Source: Maricaulis sp.
Lineage (GTDB): Bacteria; Pseudomonadota; Alphaproteobacteria; Caulobacterales; Maricaulaceae
Length of the DNA: 64,000 nt
Reading direction: 5' to 3'
Assembly (NCBI RefSeq): GCF_015665295.1
Contig: NZ_JADFAJ010000019.1
Coordinates: 1 to 64,000 of the forward strand
The notes below the pieces were generated by a model. The model was not told where the DNA came from, searched no databases, and saw only the letters and a program-made list of their open reading frames with translations. Positions 1 through 7,395 of the stretch are shown piece by piece; position 1 is the stretch's first letter; each line of letters begins with the position of its first letter. Made by a program: the position numbers and the translations under genes.

Positions 1-197
1 CCTGCTCAGGGAATGGGCCTACGCCATACCCTACAGATCATCCGATAGCCGGAACCGCGATCTCGCCCGATATCTAGACTGGTACAATACCGGCCGGCCG
101 CACTATGCTCTCGCCAAACAGCCGCCAGCCAAAAGGCTCAGCCAGCTACTGAACAACGTCTTGAGAAACGACAACTAGGCAGGCCTCTGGCAAAGAC
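1..197 (+). mobile_element. right end of an insertion sequence (IS481-like), boundary tentative
   Basis: The sequence just after the transposase stop, read inward on the minus strand from base 197, is TGTCTTTGCCAGAGG. It begins with TG, as most IS481 terminal inverted repeats do. I place the element end near base 197 on that basis. The matching left end and any target duplication are outside the window, so this boundary is a guess. Confidence 0.35.
2..178 (+). CDS. IS481-type transposase, C-terminal fragment (cut by window edge)
   Basis: The frame starting at base 2 is open to a TAG at 176-178 and encodes about 58 residues. They contain WAYAIPYRSS, then RYLDWYNTGRPHYAL and a PPAKRL tail. This is the signature of the C-terminal end of DDE (rve) integrase-type transposases of the IS481/IS3 group, where W-Y-N-x-x-R-P-H follows the catalytic glutamate. 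The start and the DDE catalytic residues lie left of the window, so intactness cannot be judged. The ABC exporter gene ends 25 bases further on, on the opposite strand, so the element abuts a housekeeping-type gene. Assignment to IS481 rather than another rve group is from the tail motif only. Confidence 0.72.
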   Translation: MLREWAYAIPYRSSDSRNRDLARYLDWYNTGRPHYALAKQPPAKRLSQLLNNVLRNDN

Positions 198-202
198 AAC
201 GC

Positions 203-2104
203 CTATTCGGCCAGCGCGGCGGCATCGGACGCGATAGCGGGACTGGCCGCCGACACCGCCTCGCTCTGACGGCGCCACATGTCGGCATAGAGACCGCCGA
301 GGGCGAGGAGTTCGTCATGGGTGCCCGTTTCGGCAACCTGACCGGCCTCGAGCACGAAGATACGGTCGGCGCCGGCGATGGTGGACAGGCGGTGGGCGAC
401 GGCAATCGTGGTCCGGCCCTCGGCGGCATCGGCCAGGGCCGCCTGGACCTCGCCCTCGGTCTGGCTGTCGAGCGCCGAAGTGGCTTCGTCGAGGATCAGC
501 ACGGCCGGGTCCTTGAGGATGGCGCGGGCCACGCCGACACGCTGTTTCTCGCCACCGGAGAGTTTCAGCCCGCGCTCACCGACCCGGGTGTCCAGACCGT
601 CCGGCAGGCCACGCACAAAGTCGGCCAGGTGGGCGCGTTCCAGCACCGCCATGATCTCGGCCTCGCTGGCATCCGGCTTGCCGTAGATCACATTGGCACG
701 CAGCGTGTCATTGAACAGGACGACATCCTGAGGCACCAGGCCGAGCGCGTCGCGCAGGCTTGTCTGGGCAATGTCGCGCAGGTCCTGCCCGTCGATCAGC
801 ACCCGCCCCTGTTCGGGATCATAAAAGCGGAACAGGAGCCGCAACACGGTCGACTTGCCGGCTCCGGACGGTCCGCAAATCCCGACAAAACTGCCCGCCG
901 GGATCTCCATCGACACGCCGCCGAGCGAGCGCGAGCGGCCATCATGGGTGAAGGTCACATCCTCGAACGTCACCGCGCCGCCGGACAGGACCAGCGGCCG
1001 CGCATCGGCGCTGTCGGCCACGTCGGGCTTGAGCGCCAGCGTCTCATAGACCCGTTCCATGTCGACGGCGCCCTGCTTGATCTCGCGATAGGCCCAGCCA
1101 AGGATGTTGAGCGGCTGGTAGATATTCATCAGGACCAGCGTCACGGCTGCGACATCACCGGGCTGCAGCACGCCGTTGAAGGCTTTCCAGCCGGCGGTCA
1201 GCGCCATGGCCAGAAGACCGGCATTCATCACCAGCGCCTGCAGCCCGTTGAGCAGGGCCAGCGAAGATTGCGACTTCGTGGCCGCCCCGGCATAGCGGGT
1301 CATGGCGTCATTATAGGCGTCACTCTCGCGGGTTTCCGCCGCGAACGCCTTCACCGTCTCGAAATTGATCAGCCCGTCCACGGCCCGGGCCGAAGCCTCG
1401 TTGTCGGCATCATTCATCTGCCGGCGGATCCCGACACGCCATTCGGTCAAGGACCAGGTCAGGCCCATGTAGACCGCAATGGTGATCACCGCGATGACGG
1501 CAAATTCCCAGCCGTAATTGGCGCTCAGGACAATGGCCGCCAGGGTCAGTTCGAACAGGGTCGGCGCGATGTTGAAAATCAGGAAGCGCATCAGGAAATC
1601 GACGGCGCGGGCGCCGCGTTCGATGATGCGCTGCAGGGCGCCGGTGCGCTTGGTCTGGTGATAGCCGATCGACAGACTTTGGACGTGAGCAAAGGCCCGC
1701 ACAGCGGTCAGCCGCTGGGCATCCTGGCTGACGGGCGCAAACATCGCATCGCGCAGCTGCGGCGCCCCGACCGACAGGAAGCGGGCGACGGCATAGGCGA
1801 TGAAGGCGAGCGAGAACGTCGTCAGGAGGCCGGGCCAGAGCGTACTGCCCTGCCCGCTGCCCGAAGCCGGTGCCCCGCCTGTCGCGTCGACGATCAGGTT
1901 GATGCCGTCCCCGAACAGGATGGGGGCTGCCACCGAGAACAGCTTGGCGATGATGGTCAGGACGAGCGCCACCCCCATCCGGAAACGCCACTTGGCCATC
2001 TCCGGCGAGGCCAGCAGCGCGAACAGACGCCACATGGTCAGGCCCAGCGCGCCCTTGGGCGCCTGTCTGGCGTCTTCCTCGCTATCGGGGGCGGTCGGTC
2101 TCAT
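203..2104 (-). CDS. Atm1/ABCB7-type ABC exporter (fused membrane and ATPase domains)
   Basis: A 633-aa half-transporter for export across the inner membrane. Residues about 40-340 form the six-helix exporter domain. It carries the N-D-A-D-N-E-A...D-G-L-I-N-F-E-T-V-K stretch (residues 231-252) typical of the mitochondrial Atm1/ABCB7 and bacterial Atm1/HMT1 group. The ATPase domain (about 375-610) has Walker A GPSGAGKST (411-419), signature LSGGEKQR and Walker B VLILDEATSALD. Members export glutathione-linked compounds and confer heavy-metal tolerance; the substrate here is inferred from the family. The gene is single, ending 25 bases from the IS remnant, with the PadR/HAAS pair upstream on the same strand. 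Confidence 0.88.
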   Translation of the reverse strand: MRPTAPDSEEDARQAPKGALGLTMWRLFALLASPEMAKWRFRMGVALVLTIIAKLFSVAAPILFGDGINLIVDATGGAPASGSGQGSTLWPGLLTTFSLAFIAYAVARFLSVGAPQLRDAMFAPVSQDAQRLTAVRAFAHVQSLSIGYHQTKRTGALQRIIERGARAVDFLMRFLIFNIAPTLFELTLAAIVLSANYGWEFAVIAVITIAVYMGLTWSLTEWRVGIRRQMNDADNEASARAVDGLINFETVKAFAAETRESDAYNDAMTRYAGAATKSQSSLALLNGLQALVMNAGLLAMALTAGWKAFNGVLQPGDVAAVTLVLMNIYQPLNILGWAYREIKQGAVDMERVYETLALKPDVADSADARPLVLSGGAVTFEDVTFTHDGRSRSLGGVSMEIPAGSFVGICGPSGAGKSTVLRLLFRFYDPEQGRVLIDGQDLRDIAQTSLRDALGLVPQDVVLFNDTLRANVIYGKPDASEAEIMAVLERAHLADFVRGLPDGLDTRVGERGLKLSGGEKQRVGVARAILKDPAVLILDEATSALDSQTEGEVQAALADAAEGRTTIAVAHRLSTIAGADRIFVLEAGQVAETGTHDELLALGGLYADMWRRQSEAVSAASPAIASDAAALAE

Positions 2105-2171
2105 TGCGTCGAGAGATAGGGCGTGACGCGGCCGCGCGCCAGAGGGCGGTGTGCCAATCGCCGTCGCCGGT

Positions 2172-3137
2172 TCATTCCTGAGCGGGTGGCGCGGAGGCAG
2201 CCGCCTCGCTGCGACGCGTCTGCCAGTCGCGATGCAGGGCGGTCAGGCTGGTGATCACCCCCCATCCCCCGAACAGGGCCATGGCCAGCTTCATGTATTC
2301 ATTGGCCGGCTCGGCGGCGAAGACGTCGCCGGCCAGGACGATCCGGAACAGGGCCGCCGCAAGCAGCAGGGTCAGCACCGCCTCGACGCGGCGTGTGGTA
2401 CGGGTAACGCGGCCCGCGACCGCCTGCCAGGCCGGAACCAGGATGGACAGGGCCAGCAGCACCCACAGGACCGGCGCCCGCTCGGCCGCAAAAGCCGCAT
2501 CATAGGTGAAGGCGTCGAGCAATGCGGTCGGCGCTGCACCGCCTGTGATGTGGGCCATGACGGTCGCCGGTCCGGCCATCAGGATCGCCAGACCGGCAGC
2601 CCAGAACATGATCGCGGCGGCCATCACGGGGCGGTTGACCGCGTCCGGGGCCTGCACGGCCGGCAAGGCATTCGGCGACCATCGACCGCGCAACCAGCGG
2701 CGACGGGCGAAACCGGCAATCCAGAACACCACAAGCAATCCACCCAGGCCTTGCAGGGCTGCGGCCAGGGTTTCATCGGCAATCCGGTCGGCAAAGGACG
2801 CGTCGGTTTGGGCCGCCGGATCGGACAGCGTCACGCCCAGGGCGAGCACGGCCAGCGCTGCAAGAAAGATCACGGCCAGTTTGCGAAACAGGCGCCCATC
2901 AAGGGTTTCGATCACAGGCGGCGTTTGATGATAGCTCAGCGCCACGGTCTCGGGATGGCCGAACCCCTGCAATAGCGTCCGGGCCAGGGCGGCATCGGGC
3001 TCCCGCCCCTCGGCCCGGCCGGCCAGCTCCTCGGTCAGCAAGGCCGACAATTCGGCACCGATATCGGCGCGTTGCTCAAGCGGCAGGCGCCGGGTCACGG
3101 CCTGCACATAGCGGGCAATCATCTCATTCGCGGTCAT
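2172..3137 (-). CDS. multi-pass membrane protein with N-terminal HAAS-like helical domain
   Basis: A 321-aa protein that starts at the ATG overlapping the PadR stop (ATGA). A longer frame exists upstream, but it lies inside padR and is not used here. Residues 1-65 are a soluble helical region with alternating charged and leucine-rich segments and a GFGHPE motif, like the HAAS/permease-prefix domains encoded next to PadR regulators. About six to seven hydrophobic segments follow between residues 75 and 295. The molecular function is unknown. The translational coupling says it is made with, and probably controlled by, the PadR protein, as in other PadR-HAAS pairs. Confidence 0.75.
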   Translation of the reverse strand: MTANEMIARYVQAVTRRLPLEQRADIGAELSALLTEELAGRAEGREPDAALARTLLQGFGHPETVALSYHQTPPVIETLDGRLFRKLAVIFLAALAVLALGVTLSDPAAQTDASFADRIADETLAAALQGLGGLLVVFWIAGFARRRWLRGRWSPNALPAVQAPDAVNRPVMAAAIMFWAAGLAILMAGPATVMAHITGGAAPTALLDAFTYDAAFAAERAPVLWVLLALSILVPAWQAVAGRVTRTTRRVEAVLTLLLAAALFRIVLAGDVFAAEPANEYMKLAMALFGGWGVITSLTALHRDWQTRRSEAAASAPPAQE

Positions 3138-3481
3138 CGGCCCGCTCCATCCGCTACAAGTGCGTCCATGACCGCGCCCAGCGCGTGCCAGGATTGTGAA
3201 AGCCGGGTGTAAAGCTGCCGCCCGTCCTCGCTCAGCGTGTAATAGCGGCGCGGCGGGCCGTCCCCGGTCCGCCACTCGCTGACCAGCACGCCCTGCGCTT
3301 CCAGCCGCCGCAGCAGCGGGTAGAGCGTGCCCTCTTCAATCTCCATCCCCCGCGCCGCCAGCGCCTGACGCAGGGAATAGCCGTATTGGGCCGAGCTCAG
3401 CTGCGACAGGGCCGCCAGCACGATCGCACCGCGGCGCAGTTCGAGTTCCAGCTTCGGAAATGGGTCATCAGCTTCTACCAT
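3134..3481 (-). CDS. PadR-family transcriptional regulator
   Basis: A winged-helix repressor of 115 aa when started at the ATG at 3481; an in-frame GTG at 3505 would add 8 residues. The body reads LRRGAIVLAALSQL, then YGYSLRQAL, EEGTLYPLLRRLE, and a wing with RRYYTLSEDGR, all standard PadR N-terminal domain motifs. The C-terminal dimerisation helix is short, so this is the small PadR-s2 type. I prefer the ATG at 3481 because a perfect inverted repeat, a candidate operator, lies 12 bases upstream and would otherwise sit partly inside the coding region. The next gene overlaps by 4 bases. Autoregulation is the family norm and is inferred here. Confidence 0.86.
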   Translation of the reverse strand: MVEADDPFPKLELELRRGAIVLAALSQLSSAQYGYSLRQALAARGMEIEEGTLYPLLRRLEAQGVLVSEWRTGDGPPRRYYTLSEDGRQLYTRLSQSWHALGAVMDALVADGAGR

Positions 3482-3492
3482 ATGACGCACTG

Positions 3493-3511
3493 TACTGTGA
3501 GTCACACAGTA
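3493..3511. promoter_or_regulatory. candidate PadR operator: perfect 7-5-7 inverted repeat
   Basis: TACTGTG-AGTCA-CACAGTA, two perfectly complementary 7-base arms with a 5-base spacer, lies 12 bases upstream of the padR ATG. The inner TGT...ACA spacing resembles the dyads bound by PadR proteins. The site would overlap the promoter or leader of padR. Binding is inferred. Confidence 0.6.
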
Positions 3512-3572
3512 AACAAGCGAGATTGTCGCGCGGCGAAATTCGGAGCCTGGATTGTGAGCGTGTGCGACCGCC

Positions 3573-3932
3573 TCAAACGTGTCCGGACCGGATCAGGGCG
3601 TGCCAGAGCACGGCAGCCAGCAAAGGGACGATACAGAAGATCAGCCGGTGCCAGCCGAGCAGGCCACTGCCCACCCGGAGGAGCAGCAGAACAAGGGACA
3701 AGGCCACAAAGCCGGTCATCCCGGTCGGAAGCGTCGTCAGCTGACCCAGCACGGCCTCGCTGCCATCCCGATACCAGCCGACCATCATCCCGTAGGGATA
3801 GAAGGCAACGAGCAGCGCGCGCAGCACATGCAGGCTGACCAGCACCACAGCCACATCCAGCAGGATGGGCGACCAGCGGCGCCAGGGCGAACTGTCGAGA
3901 TCGAGCGGAAGCTCCCGGTCCGGGCCGCCCAT
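3573..3932 (-). CDS. small membrane protein of unknown function
   Basis: 119 aa with three predicted membrane segments: ILLDVAVVLVSLHVLRALLV, TGMTGFVALSLVLLLLRVGS and HRLIFCIVPLLAAVLWHALI. I do not recognise the family. It starts 5 bases after the stop of the LysM gene on the same strand, so the two are probably co-transcribed. No clear Shine-Dalgarno sequence is visible, which fits translational coupling. Base composition is like its neighbours, and the frame has no competing gene on the other strand. Confidence 0.6.
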   Translation of the reverse strand: MGGPDRELPLDLDSSPWRRWSPILLDVAVVLVSLHVLRALLVAFYPYGMMVGWYRDGSEAVLGQLTTLPTGMTGFVALSLVLLLLRVGSGLLGWHRLIFCIVPLLAAVLWHALIRSGHV

Positions 3933-3937
3933 CCGGG

Positions 3938-4957
3938 CTAGCCGCCCTGCCCGTCTTCCGTCGGCGCCTCGAGCACCTGGCCGGGATAGATCAGGTCCGG
4001 GTCGCGGATCTGGTCGCGATTGGCTTCATAGATGACCGTGTACTGGACACCTTCGCCATAAAGGCGGCGGGCCAGCCGCCAGAGCGAATTGCCCGGCTGC
4101 ACAACGACGGAATTGGGACCCATGTTGAGGTCTTCGGCGGCGACCCGCTCGAACGGCAGCACGATGACGGCGCTGACATGGCCATCCTCGTCGACCTGGT
4201 CGATCTGAAGGTCATAGATGCCCGGCGCCAGCAGGGCCCCGGCCTGCAGCGTCCAGCGTCCATCGCGGCCGACATTGGCCTCGCCGACCAGGGCGCCGTT
4301 GGCATAGATGCGCACGGTGGTGCCGGCTTCGGCCCGACCGGAAAAAATCACGGCGCCGGTCTCGTCATAATCGATGGTTTCCAGCACCAGCGGCCCCATC
4401 TCGCCGGTCGAACAGGATGGGCATTGCCAGACACGGCTGGCCTCGCCCGGTCGTCCGACCACAACCAGCGGGGTCGGTCCGCGCTGTTCGGGGATGGAGA
4501 CCACGACGACCTGTTCGGAACGCAGCTGGCGTCCGTCGCTTGCGGTCATCAGCAGGGAGAGCTCGACGGCGCCGGACGGTAGCGGGTCATTGAGGATGAT
4601 GACCCACTCGCCGCGCTCATTGATTGTCATGCGATCAGAGCGCGTGCCGCCATCCTCGAATTCTATCGCCGTGTCATTGGCCAGAAGCTGGATTGCCGCG
4701 CCCGGCTCGCCACGTCCGGCAATCACGGCCGTACCGGCCGGTGCCACGCGAACAATGTCGAAAACCGGGGCGGCCAGCATGGCAGCGCTCGGATCGGGCT
4801 GTGTCGTCGTGCCAGCGGGGGACACCGGATTGCCGGCGACCGGTACGGCCGCACCGTCATCCTGCGCCGCGGGACGATACATGATGAAAGCCAGCGCGGC
4901 GGCGATCGCCAGCGCGGCAAGGGCTGCAGCGATGATAAACGACCGCGTGGCGGTCAT
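3938..4957 (-). CDS. membrane-anchored LysM-domain protein
   Basis: 339 aa from the ATG at 4957, which has a strong GGGAGAG site 5 bases upstream. The ATG at 5008 gives a longer but less likely protein. Residues 4-27 form a single membrane anchor (alanine/isoleucine-rich, ending FIMYRP). The middle holds two Ig-like beta-rich stretches of the bacterial adhesion type, with PGAAIQLLAND and RAEAGTTVRIYANG. The C-terminal 55 residues are a LysM motif (VVVQPGNSLWRLARRLYG...IYPGQVLEAP) that binds peptidoglycan. It is probably an envelope protein facing the periplasm. The partner gene downstream is a small membrane protein. Confidence 0.8.
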   Translation of the reverse strand: MTATRSFIIAAALAALAIAAALAFIMYRPAAQDDGAAVPVAGNPVSPAGTTTQPDPSAAMLAAPVFDIVRVAPAGTAVIAGRGEPGAAIQLLANDTAIEFEDGGTRSDRMTINERGEWVIILNDPLPSGAVELSLLMTASDGRQLRSEQVVVVSIPEQRGPTPLVVVGRPGEASRVWQCPSCSTGEMGPLVLETIDYDETGAVIFSGRAEAGTTVRIYANGALVGEANVGRDGRWTLQAGALLAPGIYDLQIDQVDEDGHVSAVIVLPFERVAAEDLNMGPNSVVVQPGNSLWRLARRLYGEGVQYTVIYEANRDQIRDPDLIYPGQVLEAPTEDGQGG

Positions 4958-5077
4958 GGCGGCTCTCCCGTCGTCAATTGGGCTGGACACGAATATGCGC
5001 TCCGGCATACCGGAACTGGATGCAAACCTCGCGCCGTCAGCCTTCGGCGAATAGCATCCCGATCCGATAAAGCAAAT

Positions 5078-5686
5078 ATGAGTGATGTCACGATGGCGAA
5101 ACTAAGGTCGATTGGTGTCTTCTGCGGATCACGTATGGGTGAGCGCGAAACCTATGCAGCCGCCGCCGCGGGCGTTGGCCGCGCGATCGCCCAGGCCGAG
5201 TGCCGGCTGGTCTATGGCGGCGGCGATGTCGGCCTGATGGGGATTGCAGCCTCGACCGCCGCGGCCGAGGGAGGCGCGGTCCATGGCATCATCCCGGGAT
5301 TCCTGATCGCCCGCGAAGGCCATCTCGACGGCGTCGAGATCAAGATTGTCGAGACGATGAGCGAGCGCAAGAGCGAGCTCATCGCCGAGAGTGACGCCTA
5401 TATCATCCTGCCCGGCGGCACCGGAACGCTGGAGGAAGTCTTCGATGTTGTATCGCGCCAGCAGCTGGGCTTGCACGACAAACCGATCGTATTCCTCAAC
5501 ACGGACGGTTTCTGGGGCCCCTTCATCGAGCTGATTGCCCACACAGTGCGCGAAGGTTTCACGCCGCAAACCCTCGCCGATCATGTCGAACTGATCGACC
5601 GGCCGGAGATTGCCATTGCCCGCATCTGTGCCCTGCTCGACGAAAAGGATGCCGCCGCGGCGCAGCTGGCCGAAAAAGCGGACTGA
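5078..5686 (+). CDS. LOG-family (TIGR00730) nucleoside monophosphate phosphoribohydrolase
   Basis: 202 aa, a typical length for the Rossmann-like LOG family, which releases a base from nucleoside 5'-monophosphates, best known as cytokinin activation in plants. The glycine-rich YGGGDVGLMG is at residues 46-55, the catalytic/substrate stretch ERK at 96-98 and the signature PGGTGTLEE at 112-120. ATG 5093 is an alternative start giving MAKLRSIGVF. The gene is divergent from the LysM gene and convergent with the XRE regulator; the two stop codons abut within a perfect palindrome. The bacterial substrate is not known from sequence. Confidence 0.87.
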   Translation: MSDVTMAKLRSIGVFCGSRMGERETYAAAAAGVGRAIAQAECRLVYGGGDVGLMGIAASTAAAEGGAVHGIIPGFLIAREGHLDGVEIKIVETMSERKSELIAESDAYIILPGGTGTLEEVFDVVSRQQLGLHDKPIVFLNTDGFWGPFIELIAHTVREGFTPQTLADHVELIDRPEIAIARICALLDEKDAAAAQLAEKAD

Positions 5687-5695
5687 TCAGTCCGC
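5678..5695. other. perfect 18-bp palindrome spanning abutting stop codons
   Basis: GCGGACTGATCAGTCCGC is fully self-complementary. Its centre TGA|TCA is the plus-strand stop of the LOG gene directly abutting the minus-strand stop of the XRE gene. There is no loop and no T tract, so it is not a classical terminator; it could still act as a protein site. Confidence 0.6.
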
Positions 5696-5890
5696 CTCTC
5701 CGCTCGGATCAAACACATCCTCGATCTTGAGGTCGAAGGCGCCGGCCAGGGCAAAGGCCAGGGTGAGCGAGGGATCATGCTTGCCGGTCTCGACCGCATT
5801 GACCGCCTGGCGCGACACCCCGACCCGTTCGCCGAGTTCGGCCTGACTCCAGCGTCGCTCTGCGCGCAGGACGCGCAGCCGGTTCTTCAC
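5687..5890 (-). CDS. small XRE-family HTH regulator (YozG/Cro-like)
   Basis: 67 aa from the GTG at 5890, which overlaps the upstream stop as GTGA; a longer frame would run into the preceding gene. Nearly the whole protein is one Cro/CI helix-turn-helix: LRVLRAERRWSQAELGERVG followed by VSRQAVNAVETGKHDPSL, ending FDLKIEDVF. This compact class is usually encoded next to a small membrane protein, as it is here. It probably controls its own operon, but the target is not shown directly. It is co-transcribed with the membrane protein and the alpha/beta hydrolase upstream. Confidence 0.83.
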   Translation of the reverse strand: MKNRLRVLRAERRWSQAELGERVGVSRQAVNAVETGKHDPSLTLAFALAGAFDLKIEDVFDPSGEAD

Positions 5891-6279
5891 CGGTACACCA
5901 CGTATTTCTGGAAGCAGCCGACCAGGCCCCACAGCCCGATCATCGCCGGAAAGATCCAGATCATCGGGATGGGCGGCAGCTCCAGCGCGCCCTCCAGGAA
6001 GCCATAGGCGAAGGTTCCAAAACCTGTCAGCAGGGCGGAAATGATCATCGCCTCAGCCAGCAGGCGCTGTTTGAACTCATCCATGGAGCGGTAGAAAGTC
6101 AAGACCGCCCACAGTGCGCCCAGTCCCGGCAGGACCGGCAGAACCGCAACCAGGCCGGTGACGACCGGTCCGAAACTGGCCGATTCCAGCAGGAATACCG
6201 ACCCGAAGAGCGTCGCCATGTAGAGCACCATGGCGCTGCCGAAATGCAGCATGTAGCGGCGTGCGTTCGCGGCCATCAT
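5887..6279 (-). CDS. four-helix membrane protein paired with XRE regulator
   Basis: 130 aa with four strong membrane segments, around residues 12-32, 36-60, 77-97 and 103-125. Between helices 2 and 3 is a short charged loop (FYRSMDEFKQRL). The family is common next to one-domain XRE regulators, but its function is unknown to me. It overlaps the preceding hydrolase stop (TGATG) and the following regulator (GTGA), so all three genes form one translationally coupled unit. A second in-frame ATG directly follows the first, so the exact start may shift by one codon. Confidence 0.72.
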   Translation of the reverse strand: MMAANARRYMLHFGSAMVLYMATLFGSVFLLESASFGPVVTGLVAVLPVLPGLGALWAVLTFYRSMDEFKQRLLAEAMIISALLTGFGTFAYGFLEGALELPPIPMIWIFPAMIGLWGLVGCFQKYVVYR

Positions 6280-7202
6280 CAGCCTTCCTCCCCCGGGTCA
6301 CCGATCACGCCGGTCAGCACGGACCGGAAGGCCGCCGGCTGGTCCAGCATGATGAAGTGACGCGACCCGTCAATCCGGTGCAGGTCGAGCGTCGCCAGAC
6401 CGGCATATTGTTGTCGATACACGGATTCGAGTGCTTCCGCGCTCACCGGTGCGCCCTCGCTCCAGGCAATCATCACGGTAACCGACGCGGAGACATGATC
6501 CAGCACCGGACTGAAATCGGTCCCCATCACCTCGCCCATGGCCGCGCTGACAACAGACTGGTCGGCCTGTTCCATCCAGCCCATCACCCGCGCCTGCCCG
6601 GCCTCGCTGATCGACTGGACCGGCAGCCCCTGGCGCGAAATCGCGAGGAATTGTTCGCGCGAAGCCGCCGCCATCCGGGCCGACATACCCGTCGCATAGG
6701 CTGAGGCCTGCTCTGGCGTGATCGCAGGATTGAACAGGCGGGCAAAGAAGGGGGCACTGTCCACGATGACGACGTCGCTGACACGGTCAGGCGCATGGGC
6801 AGCGAGCTGCAATGCGATCTGCGCACCCATGGAGTGGCCGACCAGAACAGCATCCTCGATCCCTTCCCGGTCCAGCCATCGGGCGAGATCGGCGACTGCA
6901 CTGCCAACCACACCCTCCACCGCGCGCGGCACAGCGGGCACATCACCAAAACCGGCCAGCGTCACGACATGCGCATCGATCGTGTCACCCAGCGCTGCGA
7001 CCGTGTCTTCCCAGACCGCACCGGGTGTCGCCAGGCCGGGAATGAAGACGATGTCCCGCCCGCTGGCCGCGCCCGCCCGCTCGATCTGCACACTTGCCAG
7101 ATCCTGGGCGTCCCCTTGACCAGACGATATTGCCGCAACAATCGCGATGATGATCCCGATCCAGCCCGCCGGGCTCATCCGGAGATTTCCACAGGGTTTC
7201 AT
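6279..7202 (-). CDS. secreted or periplasmic alpha/beta-hydrolase
   Basis: 307 aa from the ATG at 7202, with GGAG 6 bases upstream. An upstream frame starting at 7274 would run through the candidate operator. Residues 9-32 form a signal peptide (PAGWIGIIIAIVAAISSGQG then DAQD). The hydrolase core has a VFIPGLATPGAVWED oxyanion loop, the nucleophile elbow GHSMG (residues 122-126), an acid in VVIVDSAPF or later, and a C-terminal SRHFIMLDQP with the catalytic His. The closest functional classes are esterases or small-molecule hydrolases; the substrate is unknown. It is the first gene of an operon with a membrane protein and an XRE regulator. Confidence 0.82.
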   Translation of the reverse strand: MKPCGNLRMSPAGWIGIIIAIVAAISSGQGDAQDLASVQIERAGAASGRDIVFIPGLATPGAVWEDTVAALGDTIDAHVVTLAGFGDVPAVPRAVEGVVGSAVADLARWLDREGIEDAVLVGHSMGAQIALQLAAHAPDRVSDVVIVDSAPFFARLFNPAITPEQASAYATGMSARMAAASREQFLAISRQGLPVQSISEAGQARVMGWMEQADQSVVSAAMGEVMGTDFSPVLDHVSASVTVMIAWSEGAPVSAEALESVYRQQYAGLATLDLHRIDGSRHFIMLDQPAAFRSVLTGVIGDPGEEG

Positions 7203-7222
7203 ATTGCGCTCCATCAGCTTTA

Positions 7223-7239
7223 CATGACTTAATGTCATG
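7223..7239. promoter_or_regulatory. candidate operator of the hydrolase operon: inverted repeat CATGAC-N5-GTCATG
   Basis: CATGAC-TTAAT-GTCATG is a perfect 6-base dyad 20 bases upstream of the hydrolase ATG. A related half-site ATGTCATGAG lies at 7284-7293. A TTGACA hexamer on the minus strand (7270-7265) could be the -35 element, which would put the dyad over the transcription start. The obvious candidate regulator is the XRE protein encoded at the end of the operon. Binding is inferred. Confidence 0.5.
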
Positions 7240-7351
7240 GAAACCTGACACTTGTATGCGCAAATGTCAAGCAAACCTTACCATATGTCATGAGGACAGG
7301 TCATTCTGTCAGGCTGGACTGGTGAAAGAGCGATGAGAAGATGAGCGCCCC

Positions 7352-7393
7352 GGCGCGCAATCATCCATGGGTCGCGTGTCAGCCGGCAGGCCG
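7352..7393 (-). repeat. intergenic repeat motif (GGCGCGCAATCATCCAT family)
   Basis: The stretch GGCGCGCAATCATCCAT followed by GGGTCGCGTGTCAGCCGGCAG recurs in part at 12641-12681 and, on the minus strand, at 31481-31530. All copies are between genes. It lies just past the gltX stop and may affect transcript ends. Its function is unknown. Confidence 0.5.
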
Positions 7394-7395
7394 CC

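Noticed and set aside
317-2119. 600-aa open frame on the plus strand opposite the ABC exporter
   Set aside because: It is an antisense shadow; the minus-strand frame has Walker A, signature and Walker B motifs.
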